The notes: generated by a model from the letters alone, not told the origin. A stretch of 64,000 nucleotides of DNA from Nocardioides luti (GCF_014212315.1 NZ_JACKXE010000001.1:3844001-3908000), one strand, 5' to 3'; shown: positions 25,367 through 36,530, counted from the stretch's first letter. Program-made: numbers and translations.

Positions 25367-27718
25367 GTGCCCCGGCCCGACGACGACGGCGCGACCGTCG
25401 ACCTCCGGATGCCGCTGCTGGCGCTCGCGGCGTGGCTGGGCGCGCTGGTGGCCCACGGCCTGGGCGCGGTCGGCCTGTGGGTGGCGGCCGCGGTGCCCGT
25501 GGCGGCGGGTGCCGGGCTGCGTCGCCGTCGGGGAGCGGGCCGGGCGACGGAGCAGGGATCATCGGCCGCCCCGGCCGTCCCGGCCGCCGCGGCCGTGGCG
25601 GCGCTGGTGCTGGCGGTGTCGGGTGCGGTGACCCTGGTCCACGAGGCACGGGTGGCCCACAACCCGGTGGCCCGGCTGGCCCTCGACGGTGCGGTCGCGA
25701 CCGTCGAGGGCGTGGTCACCAGCGACCCGCGCACGGTGGCGGGTCGCTTCGGCGACCGGGTCCTGGTGCGGCTCGACGTCCGGACGGTGACGGGCCGGGG
25801 CCGCACCCACGCGCTGTCGACGCCGGTCGTGCTCATCGGCGGCGACGCGTGGCGGCAGGTGCCGCTCGGCAGCCGGGTCCGGACGAGCGGGCTGCTTCGT
25901 CCCTCCGACGGCTCCGACGCGGCCGCGCTCCTGCTGGCGCGCGGCGACCCGGTGCGGGTCGCCCGACCACACCCGGGGTGGCGGGCGGCCGCGGCCGTCC
26001 GCTCCTCGCTGCGGCGGTCGGTCGCCCACCTGCCGGACGACCAGCGGGCGCTCGTGCCGGCCCTCGTCGACGGCGACGACACCCGGGTGGACGAGGACCT
26101 GGCCGACGACTTCCGGGTCACCGGGCTCACGCACCTGCTGGCCGTGTCCGGCACCAACCTCACCCTGCTCGTCGGCTTCCTGCTCGTCCTGGCGCGATGG
26201 GTCGGGGTGCGCGGCCGCTGGCTGCACCTGGTCGGAGCGCTCGGCATCGCCGGGTTCGTGCTCCTGGCCCGCACCGAGCCCAGCGTGGTCCGGGCCGCGG
26301 TGATGGGTGCGGTGGCGCTGCTCGGCCTCGGTCGCAACGGCCGGCAGCGCGGCACCCGCGGCCTCGGCGTCGCGGTGGTCGTGCTCCTGCTCGTCCAGCC
26401 CGGGCTCGCGGTCTCGGTCGGCTTCGCCCTCTCGGCGCTCGCCACCGGCGGCATCCTGCTGCTGGGGCCGCCGTGGCGCGACGCCCTGGCGCGCTGGCTG
26501 CCGCGTTGGGTGGCCGAGGCGATCGCCGTGCCGGCCACCGCCCAGCTCGCGTGCACGCCGCTGGTCGCGGCGATCTCGGGCCAGGTCAGCCTGGTCGCCG
26601 TCGCGGCCAACCTGGCCGCCGCGCCGGTCGTCGGCCCGGCGACCGTCCTGGGGCTGGCGGCCGGGCTCCTGGGGCTCGTGTCCGACGCCGTCGGCCGGGT
26701 CGCGGGGACCGTGGCCGGTTGGTGCGTGGCCTGGCTGGTGTCGGTCGCCCGCCACGGCGCCGCCCTGCCCAGCGCGGCCCTCGACTGGGGGACCGGGATG
26801 GTCCCGCTCGCGGTGCTGACCGTGCTGACCGTGGTGGTGGCGCTGGTCGGGCCCCGGCTGCTGGCCCGGCCGACGACCGGGCTGGCGAGCGGCGCCGTGC
26901 TCCTGCTGGCGGTGCTGGTGCGTCCGCCCGTGCCCGGCTGGCCACCGGACGGCTGGGTGATGGTGGCCTGCGACGTCGGGCAGGGCGACGCCCTGGTGCT
27001 CCGCGCCGGCCCGCACACCGGGGTGGTGGTCGATGCCGGGCCCGACCCGGGAGCGGTCGACGACTGCCTGCGCCGCCTCGAGGTGACCCGGGTGCCGCTG
27101 CTCGTGCTGACCCATTTCCACGCCGACCACGTCGACGGCATCGACGGGGTCCTGCACGGCCGGGCGGTCGGTGCGGTCGAGACGACGCGGCTGCAGGACC
27201 CGCCGCAGGGCGTCCGCGAGGTGGCCGCGGCCACGGCGGCGGACGGCCTGGCGGCTCGCCCGGCGACGTACGCCGCCACCCGGACGATCGGCGACGTCAC
27301 CCTGCAGGTGCTGTGGCCGACATCCGACTCCCCGACGGTCGGGCCGGGCGACGGGTCGACCGCCAACGAGGCCTCGGTGGTCCTGCTGGCCGAGGTCCGC
27401 GGCGTGCGGATCCTGCTCAGCGGGGACATCGAGCCCGAGGGGCAGGAGGCCCTCGCGCGCTCCCTGCCCGGGCTGCGGGTGGACGTGCTGAAGGTGCCGC
27501 ACCACGGCAGCCGCTACCAGGACCTCGACTTCCTGCTGTCCCTCGGCGCCCGGGTCGCGCTCGTGTCCGTCGGCGCCGACAACGACTACGGCCACCCGTC
27601 CGCGGACACCCTGGTCCCGCTCGAGGCGACCGGCGCCCGGGTGCTCCGCACCGACCTCGACGGCGACCTCGTCGTGGTCGAGCGCGACGGGCACCTCGGC
27701 ACCGTCACCGGGCGCTGA
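25367..27718 (+). CDS. comEC: ComEC/Rec2 family DNA internalisation channel
   Basis: A multi-pass membrane protein of 783 aa, the channel for single-stranded DNA during uptake. The N-terminal third has membrane helices and an OB-like extracellular domain (VEGVVTSDPRTVAGRFGDR). The central Competence domain starts at LPDDQRALVPALVDGDDTRV and continues with helices including FRVTGLTHLLAVSGTNLTLL. The C-terminal ~230 residues are a metallo-beta-lactamase-like domain with THFHADHVDGID at about 582-593, a nuclease candidate for degrading the second strand. The metal-binding HxHxDH is intact. The GTG at 25367 lies one nt after the comEA stop. Length and architecture match full ComEC. Confidence 0.94.
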   Translation: MPRPDDDGATVDLRMPLLALAAWLGALVAHGLGAVGLWVAAAVPVAAGAGLRRRRGAGRATEQGSSAAPAVPAAAAVAALVLAVSGAVTLVHEARVAHNPVARLALDGAVATVEGVVTSDPRTVAGRFGDRVLVRLDVRTVTGRGRTHALSTPVVLIGGDAWRQVPLGSRVRTSGLLRPSDGSDAAALLLARGDPVRVARPHPGWRAAAAVRSSLRRSVAHLPDDQRALVPALVDGDDTRVDEDLADDFRVTGLTHLLAVSGTNLTLLVGFLLVLARWVGVRGRWLHLVGALGIAGFVLLARTEPSVVRAAVMGAVALLGLGRNGRQRGTRGLGVAVVVLLLVQPGLAVSVGFALSALATGGILLLGPPWRDALARWLPRWVAEAIAVPATAQLACTPLVAAISGQVSLVAVAANLAAAPVVGPATVLGLAAGLLGLVSDAVGRVAGTVAGWCVAWLVSVARHGAALPSAALDWGTGMVPLAVLTVLTVVVALVGPRLLARPTTGLASGAVLLLAVLVRPPVPGWPPDGWVMVACDVGQGDALVLRAGPHTGVVVDAGPDPGAVDDCLRRLEVTRVPLLVLTHFHADHVDGIDGVLHGRAVGAVETTRLQDPPQGVREVAAATAADGLAARPATYAATRTIGDVTLQVLWPTSDSPTVGPGDGSTANEASVVLLAEVRGVRILLSGDIEPEGQEALARSLPGLRVDVLKVPHHGSRYQDLDFLLSLGARVALVSVGADNDYGHPSADTLVPLEATGARVLRTDLDGDLVVVERDGHLGTVTGR

Positions 27719-27753
27719 GGGCTGTCGGCCCGCTGTGGGAGGCTGTCCGCACC

Positions 27754-28749
27754 ATGGCCGGCCCCTCCGCACCCCCTCGCGCAGCAGACGTCCTCGGTCG
27801 GGTCACCCTGGTGACCGGCAAGGAGGAGTTCCTCAACGAGCGCACCGTCGTCGCGGTCCGCGACGCGGTCCGGGCGCACGACCCCGACGCCGAGATGGCG
27901 GAGAGTCCAGCCGCCGACCTGACGCTCGCGACGCTGGGGGAGATGTCGGCGGCCTCGCTCTTCTCGAGCATCCGCTGCGTGGTGGTCCGCAACCTCGAGC
28001 ACCTGCCCGAGGAGTCGGTGGCCGGGCTGCTCGACTACTGCGCCGAGCCCGTCGAGGACGTCGCGCTGGTGCTCGTGCACGGTGGCGGCGCCAAGGGCAG
28101 CGGGGTGCTGGCCAAGCTGCGCAAGCTGAAGACCGTCACCGACGCCCGCTCGGGCGAGCTGAAGGCCTCGGAGTTCCCGTCGTTCGTGGCGGCCGAGGTG
28201 CGCCGCCACGGCTCGAGCATCGACGGGGAGGCCGCGACCTTCCTGGTCACCGCCGTCGGGCAGGACCTCCGCTCGCTGGCGGCCGCCGCCCACCAGCTCA
28301 CCAACGACTTCCTGGGGGAGTCGCTGACGGTCGAGCGGGTCAAGCAGTACTTCGGCGGCCGGGCCGAGGCCAAGTCCTTCGCCGTCGCGGACGCGGCCTT
28401 CTGGGGGCGGCGCGAGGCCGCCCTGGAGGAGCTGCGCTGGGCGCTCGACGCCGGTACGGCGTCGGTACTGGTCACCTCCGCCTTCGCGGGCAGCGCCCGG
28501 GGCGTCGCCCGCTACCGCTCCGCGCCGCGCGGGATGCGCGAGGCCGACCTGGCCCGCGAGGTCGGCGTGCCGCCGTGGAAGCTCCGCACGATCCGCGACC
28601 AGGCCCGGGGCTGGTCCGACGGCGGCATCGCCCGCGCGATCCGTGCGGTCGCCCAGGCCGACGCCGACATCAAGGGGGCGGCCAGCGACGCGTCGTACAC
28701 CCTGGAGCGGCTGGTCCTCACGGTCACCGGGCTGCGCGAGTCACGCTGA
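27754..28749 (+). CDS. holA: DNA polymerase III subunit delta
   Basis: The clamp-loader subunit that opens the beta sliding clamp, 331 aa. Family marks are VTLVTGKEEFLNERTV near the start (the strand of the AAA-like domain I), LATLGEMSAASLFSSIRCVVVRN, and the C-terminal collar region with GVPPWKLRTIRDQARGWS. The ATG at 27754 follows the comEC stop by 35 nt. The comEC-holA-rpsT order is conserved in actinobacteria and supports the call, since delta subunits are poorly conserved in sequence. rpsT is convergent, with its terminator in between. Confidence 0.93.
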   Translation: MAGPSAPPRAADVLGRVTLVTGKEEFLNERTVVAVRDAVRAHDPDAEMAESPAADLTLATLGEMSAASLFSSIRCVVVRNLEHLPEESVAGLLDYCAEPVEDVALVLVHGGGAKGSGVLAKLRKLKTVTDARSGELKASEFPSFVAAEVRRHGSSIDGEAATFLVTAVGQDLRSLAAAAHQLTNDFLGESLTVERVKQYFGGRAEAKSFAVADAAFWGRREAALEELRWALDAGTASVLVTSAFAGSARGVARYRSAPRGMREADLAREVGVPPWKLRTIRDQARGWSDGGIARAIRAVAQADADIKGAASDASYTLERLVLTVTGLRESR

Positions 28750-28790
28750 GGGCCTCGGCCGCCCGACCCGGCCGGCGCGTCCGGGCACGC

Positions 28791-28820
28791 AAAAAGGCGC
28801 CGCCCCGAGGGGACGGCGCC
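28791..28820 (-). terminator. Intrinsic terminator of rpsT
   Basis: GGCGCCG (28796-28802) and CGGCGCC (28814-28820) enclose a CCCC/GGGG inner stem. On the minus strand the hairpin is followed by five Ts (28795-28791). It lies 16 bp after the rpsT stop and may also stop holA transcripts. Confidence 0.75.
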
Positions 28821-28835
28821 TGGAAGCGAGGGGCC

Positions 28836-29096
28836 TCAGAGAGAGGCGGCCTTCTTGGCGATCGCCGACTTGCGGTTGGCGGCCTGGTTCTTGTGGATGA
28901 CGCCCTTGGACGCAGCCTTGTCGAGCTTGCGGGCGGCAACGCGCCCGGCCTCGACGGCCTGGTCCTTGTCGCCGGTCTCGGCCAGCTCGCGGAACTTGCG
29001 CACGGCGGACTTGAGGCCCGTCTTGACGGCCTTGTTCCGCTCGTGGGCCTGCTCGTTCTGCCGGTTGCGCTTGATCTGGGACTTGATGTTCGCCAC
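28836..29096 (-). CDS. rpsT: 30S ribosomal protein S20
   Basis: A small-subunit ribosomal protein, 86 aa, that binds the 5' domain and helix 44 of 16S rRNA. The start [21 protein letters not shown] and the C-terminal [18 protein letters not shown] are diagnostic. It is rich in Lys and Arg and lacks Trp, as expected. It begins with GTG at 29096, 7 nt after GAAGG. S20 genes are often autoregulated through their leader and weak start codon in other bacteria; here the GTG start and ~97-nt leader would be compatible. It is transcribed alone from a probable promoter at 29200-29229 and ends at a clear terminator. Confidence 0.98.
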   Translation of the reverse strand: MANIKSQIKRNRQNEQAHERNKAVKTGLKSAVRKFRELAETGDKDQAVEAGRVAARKLDKAASKGVIHKNQAANRKSAIAKKAASL

Positions 29097-29199
29097 TACT
29101 GCGCCTTCGTCGTAGGTGTGGGGTGCTGCTCAGGAAGTTCTGGTGCTGTCCGCGACCCTGCCCACCAGGTGGTGCCGGGCGCCGGACACGCGACGGGAA

Positions 29200-29229
29200 A
29201 GATTAGCAGTGGCCGGCTCGGCGCCCCAA
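29200..29229 (-). promoter_or_regulatory. Probable rpsT promoter
   Basis: On the minus strand TTGGGG (29229-29224) and TAATCT (29205-29200) are 18 bp apart, a good sigma-70-like pair. The predicted start near 29193 gives a leader of about 97 nt before the rpsT GTG. It lies between the end of the upstream phosphotransferase gene and rpsT. Confidence 0.4.
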
Positions 29230-29242
29230 ATCACGGTCCGGC

Positions 29243-30238
29243 TCACGAGGGGTCGTGCCCCAGGCGCCGGGCCGCCGCTCCCAGGAAGCGCGCGGACTCG
29301 GTCCGGCGGAAGGCCCGGAGGCTCGGCAGGTTGAGGTCGACCGCGGTGTGCGCCCGCCACGCCAGGTGCACCCCGACCCCCACGAGCCAGGACGTCACGA
29401 GCTCGTCGCCGGCGCGCGCCAGGGCCGGGGAGGCCGCCAGGGAGGCGTCGAACCACGGCCGGTCGACGCGCTCGAGCCGCGCGAGCAGCGGGTCCAGCCA
29501 GTCCGGGCCGACCCCGAAGGCGCCCCAGTCGAGGAACACCAGCTCGCCGGACGGCCGCTGCAGCAGGTTGTCGTTGCGGATGTCCCAGTGGACCGCCCGG
29601 TCCCGGGGCTGCTCGAGCAGGTCGAGGAGTCCCGCCCGGAGGTCGTCGCGGTGCGCGCCGACCCAGGAGGGCAGCAGGTCGGCCGGGACGTCGCCGACGC
29701 GGTCCACGGCGTCCAGCCAGCCCCCGAGGACCTCGCCGAGGTCGACCGGCCCCGGACGGTAGAGCGGCGGGACCGACGGGTCCGCGACGGCCGGGACGGC
29801 CGGGGCGGTGGGCAGCCGCTCGCGCATCACCCGGCCCAGGTCGTCGGTCGCGTGCAGCAGCGCGTCCATGACCGCGTCGTCCGCGAGGTCGGGGTGGGTG
29901 CCCTCGACGTCCTCGAGCAGCAGCGCGACCCAGTCGCCGTCGTCGTACGACGTCAGCAGCCCGGCCCACGACGGGTGCTCGCCGAGGAGGCTGAGCGCGT
30001 CGACCTCGCGGCGGAACAGGCCCGGGGTGTCGGGGTTGAGGTCCGTGCCGACCGCCTTGACGAAGGCCCGGGAGCCGTCGGCGCAGGTCAGGCGCGTCGC
30101 GCACCCGGGAGACATCCCACCGACCTGCTCGCTGGCCCGCACCACGGGCGAGCCCAGGGCCTCGTCGACCCAGGCGCGCACGCGGGCGGGCACCGCGGCG
30201 TACGGTGCGCGCACGCCGACGGCGCGAGGGGCGCTCAC
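29243..30238 (-). CDS. APH-like phosphotransferase
   Basis: A 331-aa kinase-fold protein of the aminoglycoside-phosphotransferase/choline-kinase superfamily. The Brenner-type catalytic loop is HWDIRNDNLL, with Asp as base and Asn as metal ligand. It is followed by the metal-binding Asp in VFLDWGAFGVG, which replaces the DFG-like motif. The N-lobe has DGSRAFVKAVG, providing the ATP lysine. The substrate is unknown; in a genome like this a small-molecule hydroxyl is as likely as an antibiotic. The GTG at 30238 overlaps the stop of the upstream, related kinase gene (GTGA). The two are tandem paralogues, both opening with a Pro-Val-Val segment, then GxTPGxA- or GxSPGCA-type nucleotide loops. Confidence 0.82.
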   Translation of the reverse strand: MSAPRAVGVRAPYAAVPARVRAWVDEALGSPVVRASEQVGGMSPGCATRLTCADGSRAFVKAVGTDLNPDTPGLFRREVDALSLLGEHPSWAGLLTSYDDGDWVALLLEDVEGTHPDLADDAVMDALLHATDDLGRVMRERLPTAPAVPAVADPSVPPLYRPGPVDLGEVLGGWLDAVDRVGDVPADLLPSWVGAHRDDLRAGLLDLLEQPRDRAVHWDIRNDNLLQRPSGELVFLDWGAFGVGPDWLDPLLARLERVDRPWFDASLAASPALARAGDELVTSWLVGVGVHLAWRAHTAVDLNLPSLRAFRRTESARFLGAAARRLGHDPS

Positions 30239-31182
30239 ACCCAGCCCCGCCGCTCGGCCAGCCACTCCCACAGCACCTCGCCCTGCCAGCGCTGGGCGCT
30301 GCGCAGGTGGGGGGACGTGGGCGGCACCGGCTCGTCGGCCTGGCGGAGGAAGTAGCCAGCGAGCAGGGCGAGGACGACGTCCACGTGCTCGGTGGGGACG
30401 TCCCGCGTGAGACGGCGGGCGGCCAGGACGGCCTCCACGTCGAGGCCGTCGCCACGGGGGCCGATCATCAGCAGCACGGTGTCCAGCCAGGCCGCCCCGC
30501 GGCACGGGAAGTTCCAGTCGCAGAGCAGGGCGGTCCCGTCGGGACGCAGCAGGATGTTGTCGTCGCGCACGTCGGTGTGGACCAGGGTGTCGCCGGCGCA
30601 GACGTCCGCGAACCGGGCCGCCAGGGCGGCCGCCTCGGCGATGTGGACGGCGTCGAGGTCGGGGCGGGTCGAGCGGACGTGCTCCCAGTAGCCGGGGAAG
30701 TCCGCGAAGTCCTGGGTGAAGTCATCGGTCGTGACGGCCTGCGGCGCCGGGGTCAGGGTGTCGGCGACCCGCTCGAGCAGGTCGAGGGACGCGTCGAGGT
30801 CCGCGGACCGCCACGGTCGGCGCGGCTGGCGGGACTCCACGTGCTCGAGCCCCAGCACGACCCAGTCGTCGGCGTCGTACGACCACAGCAGGCGGGCCGC
30901 AGGCACGTCAGGGGGGAGTGCCGTGAGCTTCCGGGCCTCCTCGCGGTAGGCCTGCGCGAACGCGCGCTGCGCCTTGGTCGAGGCCGCCTTCACGAAGTAG
31001 CGCGACCCGTCCTCGCAGGTCAGCACCGAGGCGAAGCCCGGGGTGAAGCCGGCGCCCTGCGAGACCGCGTCGACCACGGGGGAGCCGCAGCGGTCCGCGA
31101 CCAGCCGGCGCACGTGCGGGGGGAGGAAGCTCCACTGGAGGCGTCGGGCCGTCTTGCCGTGCGGGATCGTCGAGGGGATCAC
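30235..31182 (-). CDS. APH-like phosphotransferase, tandem paralogue
   Basis: A 315-aa kinase-fold protein related to the next gene. The N-lobe has GSPVVDAVSQGAGFTPGFA and DGSRYFVKAAS with the ATP lysine. The catalytic loop is HTDVRDDNILLRPDG and the metal Asp is in ALLCDWNF. The GTG at 31182 is preferred because AGGA stands 7 nt upstream; a GTG at 31200 would add six residues. The stop overlaps the start of the downstream copy by GTGA, so both proteins are made from one mRNA. The acceptor substrate is unknown. Duplication followed by divergence is likely, since both keep all catalytic residues. Confidence 0.82.
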   Translation of the reverse strand: MIPSTIPHGKTARRLQWSFLPPHVRRLVADRCGSPVVDAVSQGAGFTPGFASVLTCEDGSRYFVKAASTKAQRAFAQAYREEARKLTALPPDVPAARLLWSYDADDWVVLGLEHVESRQPRRPWRSADLDASLDLLERVADTLTPAPQAVTTDDFTQDFADFPGYWEHVRSTRPDLDAVHIAEAAALAARFADVCAGDTLVHTDVRDDNILLRPDGTALLCDWNFPCRGAAWLDTVLLMIGPRGDGLDVEAVLAARRLTRDVPTEHVDVVLALLAGYFLRQADEPVPPTSPHLRSAQRWQGEVLWEWLAERRGWV

Positions 31183-31248
31183 CGGCCCATCCTGTCCCAC
31201 GGGTCACGGTCAGGCGAATGGCAGCGACGGGGTGGTAGAACCGACGAC

Positions 31249-32829
31249 GTGCTGCGCTTCTTCGTGCTGGGTCTCCTCGTCGTGCTCGGTGCGTTCGCCG
31301 CCCTGGCCGCCTCGATCGGGGGTCCGGGCTGGTGGGGGCTGCTGGTCCTGCTCGCGCTGCTGCTGCTCCTCGGGGTGTACGACGTCGTGCAGAAGAAGCA
31401 CGCGATCCTGCGCAACTACCCCGTCCTCGGGCACATGCGCTACCTGCTCGAGGGCATCCGCCCGGAGCTGCAGCAGTACTTCATCGAGCGGAACTTCGAC
31501 GGCCGGCCCTTCGACCGCGACACCCGCTCCTCGGTCTACCAGCGCGCCAAGGGGATCAAGGGGGAGCAGCCGTTCGGCACCGAGCGGGACCTGTACGCCG
31601 TCGGCTACGAGTACCTCCTGCACTCCACGGTCCCGGTCGAGCCGATGAAGGAGCCGCCGCGCATCCGGATCGGCGGCCCCGGCTGCACGCAGCCCTACGA
31701 CATGGCCCTGCTGAACGTCTCGGCCATGAGCTTCGGGTCCCTGTCGGCCAACGCGATCACCGCGCTCAACCGGGGAGCGGCGCAGGGCGGCTTCGCCCAC
31801 GACACCGGGGAGGGGGCGATCAGCCCCTACCACCGCAACGGGGGCGACCTGGTCTGGGAGATCGGCTCGGGCTACTTCGGCGCCCGCACGAAGGACGGCG
31901 GGTTCGACGAGCAGGCGTTCGCCGAGAAGGCCGCCGACGACCAGGTCAAGATGGTCAGCCTCAAGCTGAGCCAGGGCGCCAAGCCCGGCATCGGGGGCGT
32001 CCTGCCGGGCGCCAAGGTGACCCAGGAGATCGCCGAGACCCGGGACGTCCCGCAGGGCAAGACCGTGATCTCCCCGGCGTACCACCAGGTCTTCTCGACG
32101 CCGCGGGAGCTCGTCCAGTTCCTCGGCCACTTCCGCGAGCTGGCGGGCGGGAAGCCGGCCGGCTTCAAGCTGTGCCTGGGCTCGCGCACCGACTTCCTGG
32201 CGATCTGCAAGGCGATGGTCGAGGAGGACGTCACGCCGGACTTCATCGTGGTCGACGGCGCCGAGGGCGGCACCGGTGCGGCCCCGCTGGAGTACGAGGA
32301 CCACGTCGGCATGCCGCTGACCGAGGGCCTGATGAGCGTCCACAACGCGCTGGTCGGCGCCGGGCTCCGCGACCGCGTCAAGATCGGTGCGAGCGGCAAG
32401 GTCGCGACCGGGATCGACGTGGTCAAGCGGCTGGTCCAGGGCGCCGACTACACCAACTCCGCCCGGGCGATGATGATGGCCGTGGGCTGCATCCAGGCCC
32501 AGACCTGCCACACGAACACCTGCCCGGTCGGCGTCGCGACCCAGGACCCGCGGCGGATGCGCGCCCTCGACGTGCCGGACAAGACCGAGCGGGTCGCGCG
32601 CTACCAGCAGGCAACCGTCGAGCAGGCGATGCAGGTCATCGCGTCGATGGGCCTGCACTCCTTCGACGAGCTGCGCCCGCACATGCTGCGCCGCCGCACC
32701 GACCCCGGCACGATCCGGTCCTACGCCGAGATGTTCGAGCACCTCGCCCCCGGCCAGCTGCTGCGCGACCCGCCCGCATCGTGGGAACGCGACTGGGTAC
32801 GAGCCGACCCCGACCGCTTCCGCCCGTGA
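31249..32829 (+). CDS. FMN-binding glutamate synthase-like protein
   Basis: A 526-aa protein with two N-terminal membrane helices (about residues 1-45, LRFFVLGLLVVLGAFAALAA and [17 protein letters not shown]) joined to a glutamate-synthase-type FMN domain. The body carries NVSAMSFGSLSANAITALN, DTGEGAISPYH, QGAKPGIGG, and the FMN phosphate site GASGKVATGID. The 3Fe-4S motif C-x5-C-x4-C is complete in GCIQAQTCHTNTCPVG. The glutaminase domain and the C-terminal structural domain of true GltB are missing, so it cannot use glutamine as such. It is an uncharacterised flavo-iron-sulfur oxidoreductase at the membrane. The GTG at 31249 is 7 nt after TAGAAC. A pyruvate oxidase gene follows. Confidence 0.88.
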   Translation: MLRFFVLGLLVVLGAFAALAASIGGPGWWGLLVLLALLLLLGVYDVVQKKHAILRNYPVLGHMRYLLEGIRPELQQYFIERNFDGRPFDRDTRSSVYQRAKGIKGEQPFGTERDLYAVGYEYLLHSTVPVEPMKEPPRIRIGGPGCTQPYDMALLNVSAMSFGSLSANAITALNRGAAQGGFAHDTGEGAISPYHRNGGDLVWEIGSGYFGARTKDGGFDEQAFAEKAADDQVKMVSLKLSQGAKPGIGGVLPGAKVTQEIAETRDVPQGKTVISPAYHQVFSTPRELVQFLGHFRELAGGKPAGFKLCLGSRTDFLAICKAMVEEDVTPDFIVVDGAEGGTGAAPLEYEDHVGMPLTEGLMSVHNALVGAGLRDRVKIGASGKVATGIDVVKRLVQGADYTNSARAMMMAVGCIQAQTCHTNTCPVGVATQDPRRMRALDVPDKTERVARYQQATVEQAMQVIASMGLHSFDELRPHMLRRRTDPGTIRSYAEMFEHLAPGQLLRDPPASWERDWVRADPDRFRP

Positions 32830-32868
32830 CCGCCCCCGGACGGCTCCCGACGCCCTGACAGGACCTCC

Positions 32869-34593
32869 ATGCCCACCGTTGCCGAACTCCTGATCGAGAC
32901 CCTCGCCGAGCACGGCGTGACCCAGGTGTGGGGCGTGGTGGGCGACGCGCTGAACCCGGTGACCGACGCGATCCGCCGCGAGGACCGCATCGAGTGGATC
33001 GGGGTGCGCCACGAGGAGGTCGGCGCCTTCGCCGCCAGCGCCCAGGCCCAGCTCACCGACCGCTTGGCCGTCTGCATGGGCACCGTCGGCCCCGGCGCGA
33101 TCCACCTGCTCAACGGTCTGTACGACGCCAAGAAGTCGCACGCGCCGGTGCTCGCGATCTGCGGGCAGGTCCCACGTGAGGACATCGGCAGCGACTTCTT
33201 CCAGGAGGTCGACAACGACGCGCTCTTCGCCGACGTCGCGGTCTTCAACCGGACCGTCACCAGCATCGACCAGCTGCCGGGCCTCATCGAGCAGGCCGGC
33301 AACGCCGCCCTGCAGCACCGCGGGGTCGCGGTGCTCACGCTGCCGGGCGACGTCGGCGGGCTGGACCTGCCGAAGCACACGCCGGTGCCCCGTCTGGTCG
33401 CCGAGCTCCCGCAGGTCACGCCGAGCGACGAGTCGCTCCGGGCGGCGGCCGACGCGATCAACGACGGCGACAAGGTCACGCTGCTCGTCGGCCAGGGGGC
33501 CCGCCACGCCCGGGCGGAGGTGCTCCGCCTCGCCGAGCTGCTGCGGGCGCCGATGGTGCTGACGCTCAAGGCCAAGGAGGGGCTCGAGGACGACAACCCC
33601 TTCGAGGTCGGCCAGTCCGGGCTGCTGGGCAACCACGCGACCAAGGTCGCCTTCGACGGGTGCGACGTGCTCGTGCTCGTCGGCACCGACTTCCCCTACC
33701 GCGACTTCCTCCCGACCGGGAAGACCGTCGTCCAGCTCGACCTGCGCGGCACCCACATCGGCCGTCGCACCCCCGTCGACCACGCACTCGTCGGCGACGC
33801 GCAGCGGGGTCTGGCCGCGCTGCTGCCGATGCTCGAGCCGAAGACCGACGACGGCCTGCTGACCGACGCGCGCTCGTCGTACGAAGCCTGGCGCGAGCGC
33901 CAGCAGCAGTTCGTCGACCCCGACTACGACCGGAAGCCCAAGGGCCTGCTCCGCCGCAAGGTGGACAACCCGGAGTCGCGGATCCGCCCCGAGCTCCTCG
34001 CCGCGGCGGTGGACCGCCACGCGGCGTCCGACGCGGTCTTCACGACCGACACCGGCATGTCGACGGTCTGGCTGAGCCGCTTCGTCCGGATGACGGGGAC
34101 CCGCCGCCTGATCGGCTCCTACAACCTGGGCTCGATGGCCAACGCCCTGCCGCAGGCGCTGGGCGCCTCCGGCCTCGACCGGCGCCGCCAGGTCGTCGCG
34201 TTCTGCGGCGACGGCGGGCTCTCGATGCTGATGGGCGACCTCATCACCGCCGTCAGCCACGACCTGCCGGTCAAGCTCGTGGTCTTCGACAACGGGCGTC
34301 TCGGGATGGTCAAGCTGGAGATGGAGCAGGTCGGCCTGCCCGAGTTCGGCACGGTCCTGCACAACCCGGACTTCGCGAAGGTCGCCGAGGCGGTCGGGAT
34401 GCGCGGGATCCGGGTCGAGGACCCCCACGACGTGGACGCGGCCGTGCGCGAGGCGCTGGCCCACGACGGCCCGGTGCTCGTGGACGTCCTCACCAACCCG
34501 GACGAGATCGCGCTCCCGCCGAAGCCCACGCTCGAGCAGGGCTGGGGATTCGCCATCGCCAAGAGCCGGGAGTTCGTCGCCAGTGCGGAGTGA
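32869..34593 (+). CDS. poxB: Thiamine-diphosphate pyruvate oxidase/dehydrogenase (quinone type)
   Basis: A 574-aa member of the thiamine-diphosphate decarboxylase family, closest in pattern to PoxB, which oxidises pyruvate to acetate and CO2 and passes electrons to quinone at the membrane. Order: Pyr domain with the catalytic Glu in GVRHEEVGAFAASAQAQL, a central FAD-binding domain, and the PP domain with GDGGLSMLMGDLITAV (GDG...N motif) and VVFDN. Opening motif HGVTQVWGVVGDALNP. It follows the FMN protein by 39 nt with AGGACC before the ATG, and the two may work in one respiratory branch. Acetolactate synthase is less likely, because the opening and the C-terminal membrane-binding-like segment (EQGWGFAIAKSREFV) fit PoxB. 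Confidence 0.9.
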   Translation: MPTVAELLIETLAEHGVTQVWGVVGDALNPVTDAIRREDRIEWIGVRHEEVGAFAASAQAQLTDRLAVCMGTVGPGAIHLLNGLYDAKKSHAPVLAICGQVPREDIGSDFFQEVDNDALFADVAVFNRTVTSIDQLPGLIEQAGNAALQHRGVAVLTLPGDVGGLDLPKHTPVPRLVAELPQVTPSDESLRAAADAINDGDKVTLLVGQGARHARAEVLRLAELLRAPMVLTLKAKEGLEDDNPFEVGQSGLLGNHATKVAFDGCDVLVLVGTDFPYRDFLPTGKTVVQLDLRGTHIGRRTPVDHALVGDAQRGLAALLPMLEPKTDDGLLTDARSSYEAWRERQQQFVDPDYDRKPKGLLRRKVDNPESRIRPELLAAAVDRHAASDAVFTTDTGMSTVWLSRFVRMTGTRRLIGSYNLGSMANALPQALGASGLDRRRQVVAFCGDGGLSMLMGDLITAVSHDLPVKLVVFDNGRLGMVKLEMEQVGLPEFGTVLHNPDFAKVAEAVGMRGIRVEDPHDVDAAVREALAHDGPVLVDVLTNPDEIALPPKPTLEQGWGFAIAKSREFVASAE

Positions 34594-34649
34594 GTGGAAG
34601 AATGAGGGCGTCCACCCGCATTCCTGAGCAATCCTGACGAGAGCAGTTC

Positions 34650-36530
<1,881 letters not shown>

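Noticed and set aside
24589..27429. 946-aa minus-strand frame opposite comEA/comEC
   Set aside because: Thr/Ser/Arg-rich shadow sequence with no domain; comEA and comEC are clear on the plus strand.
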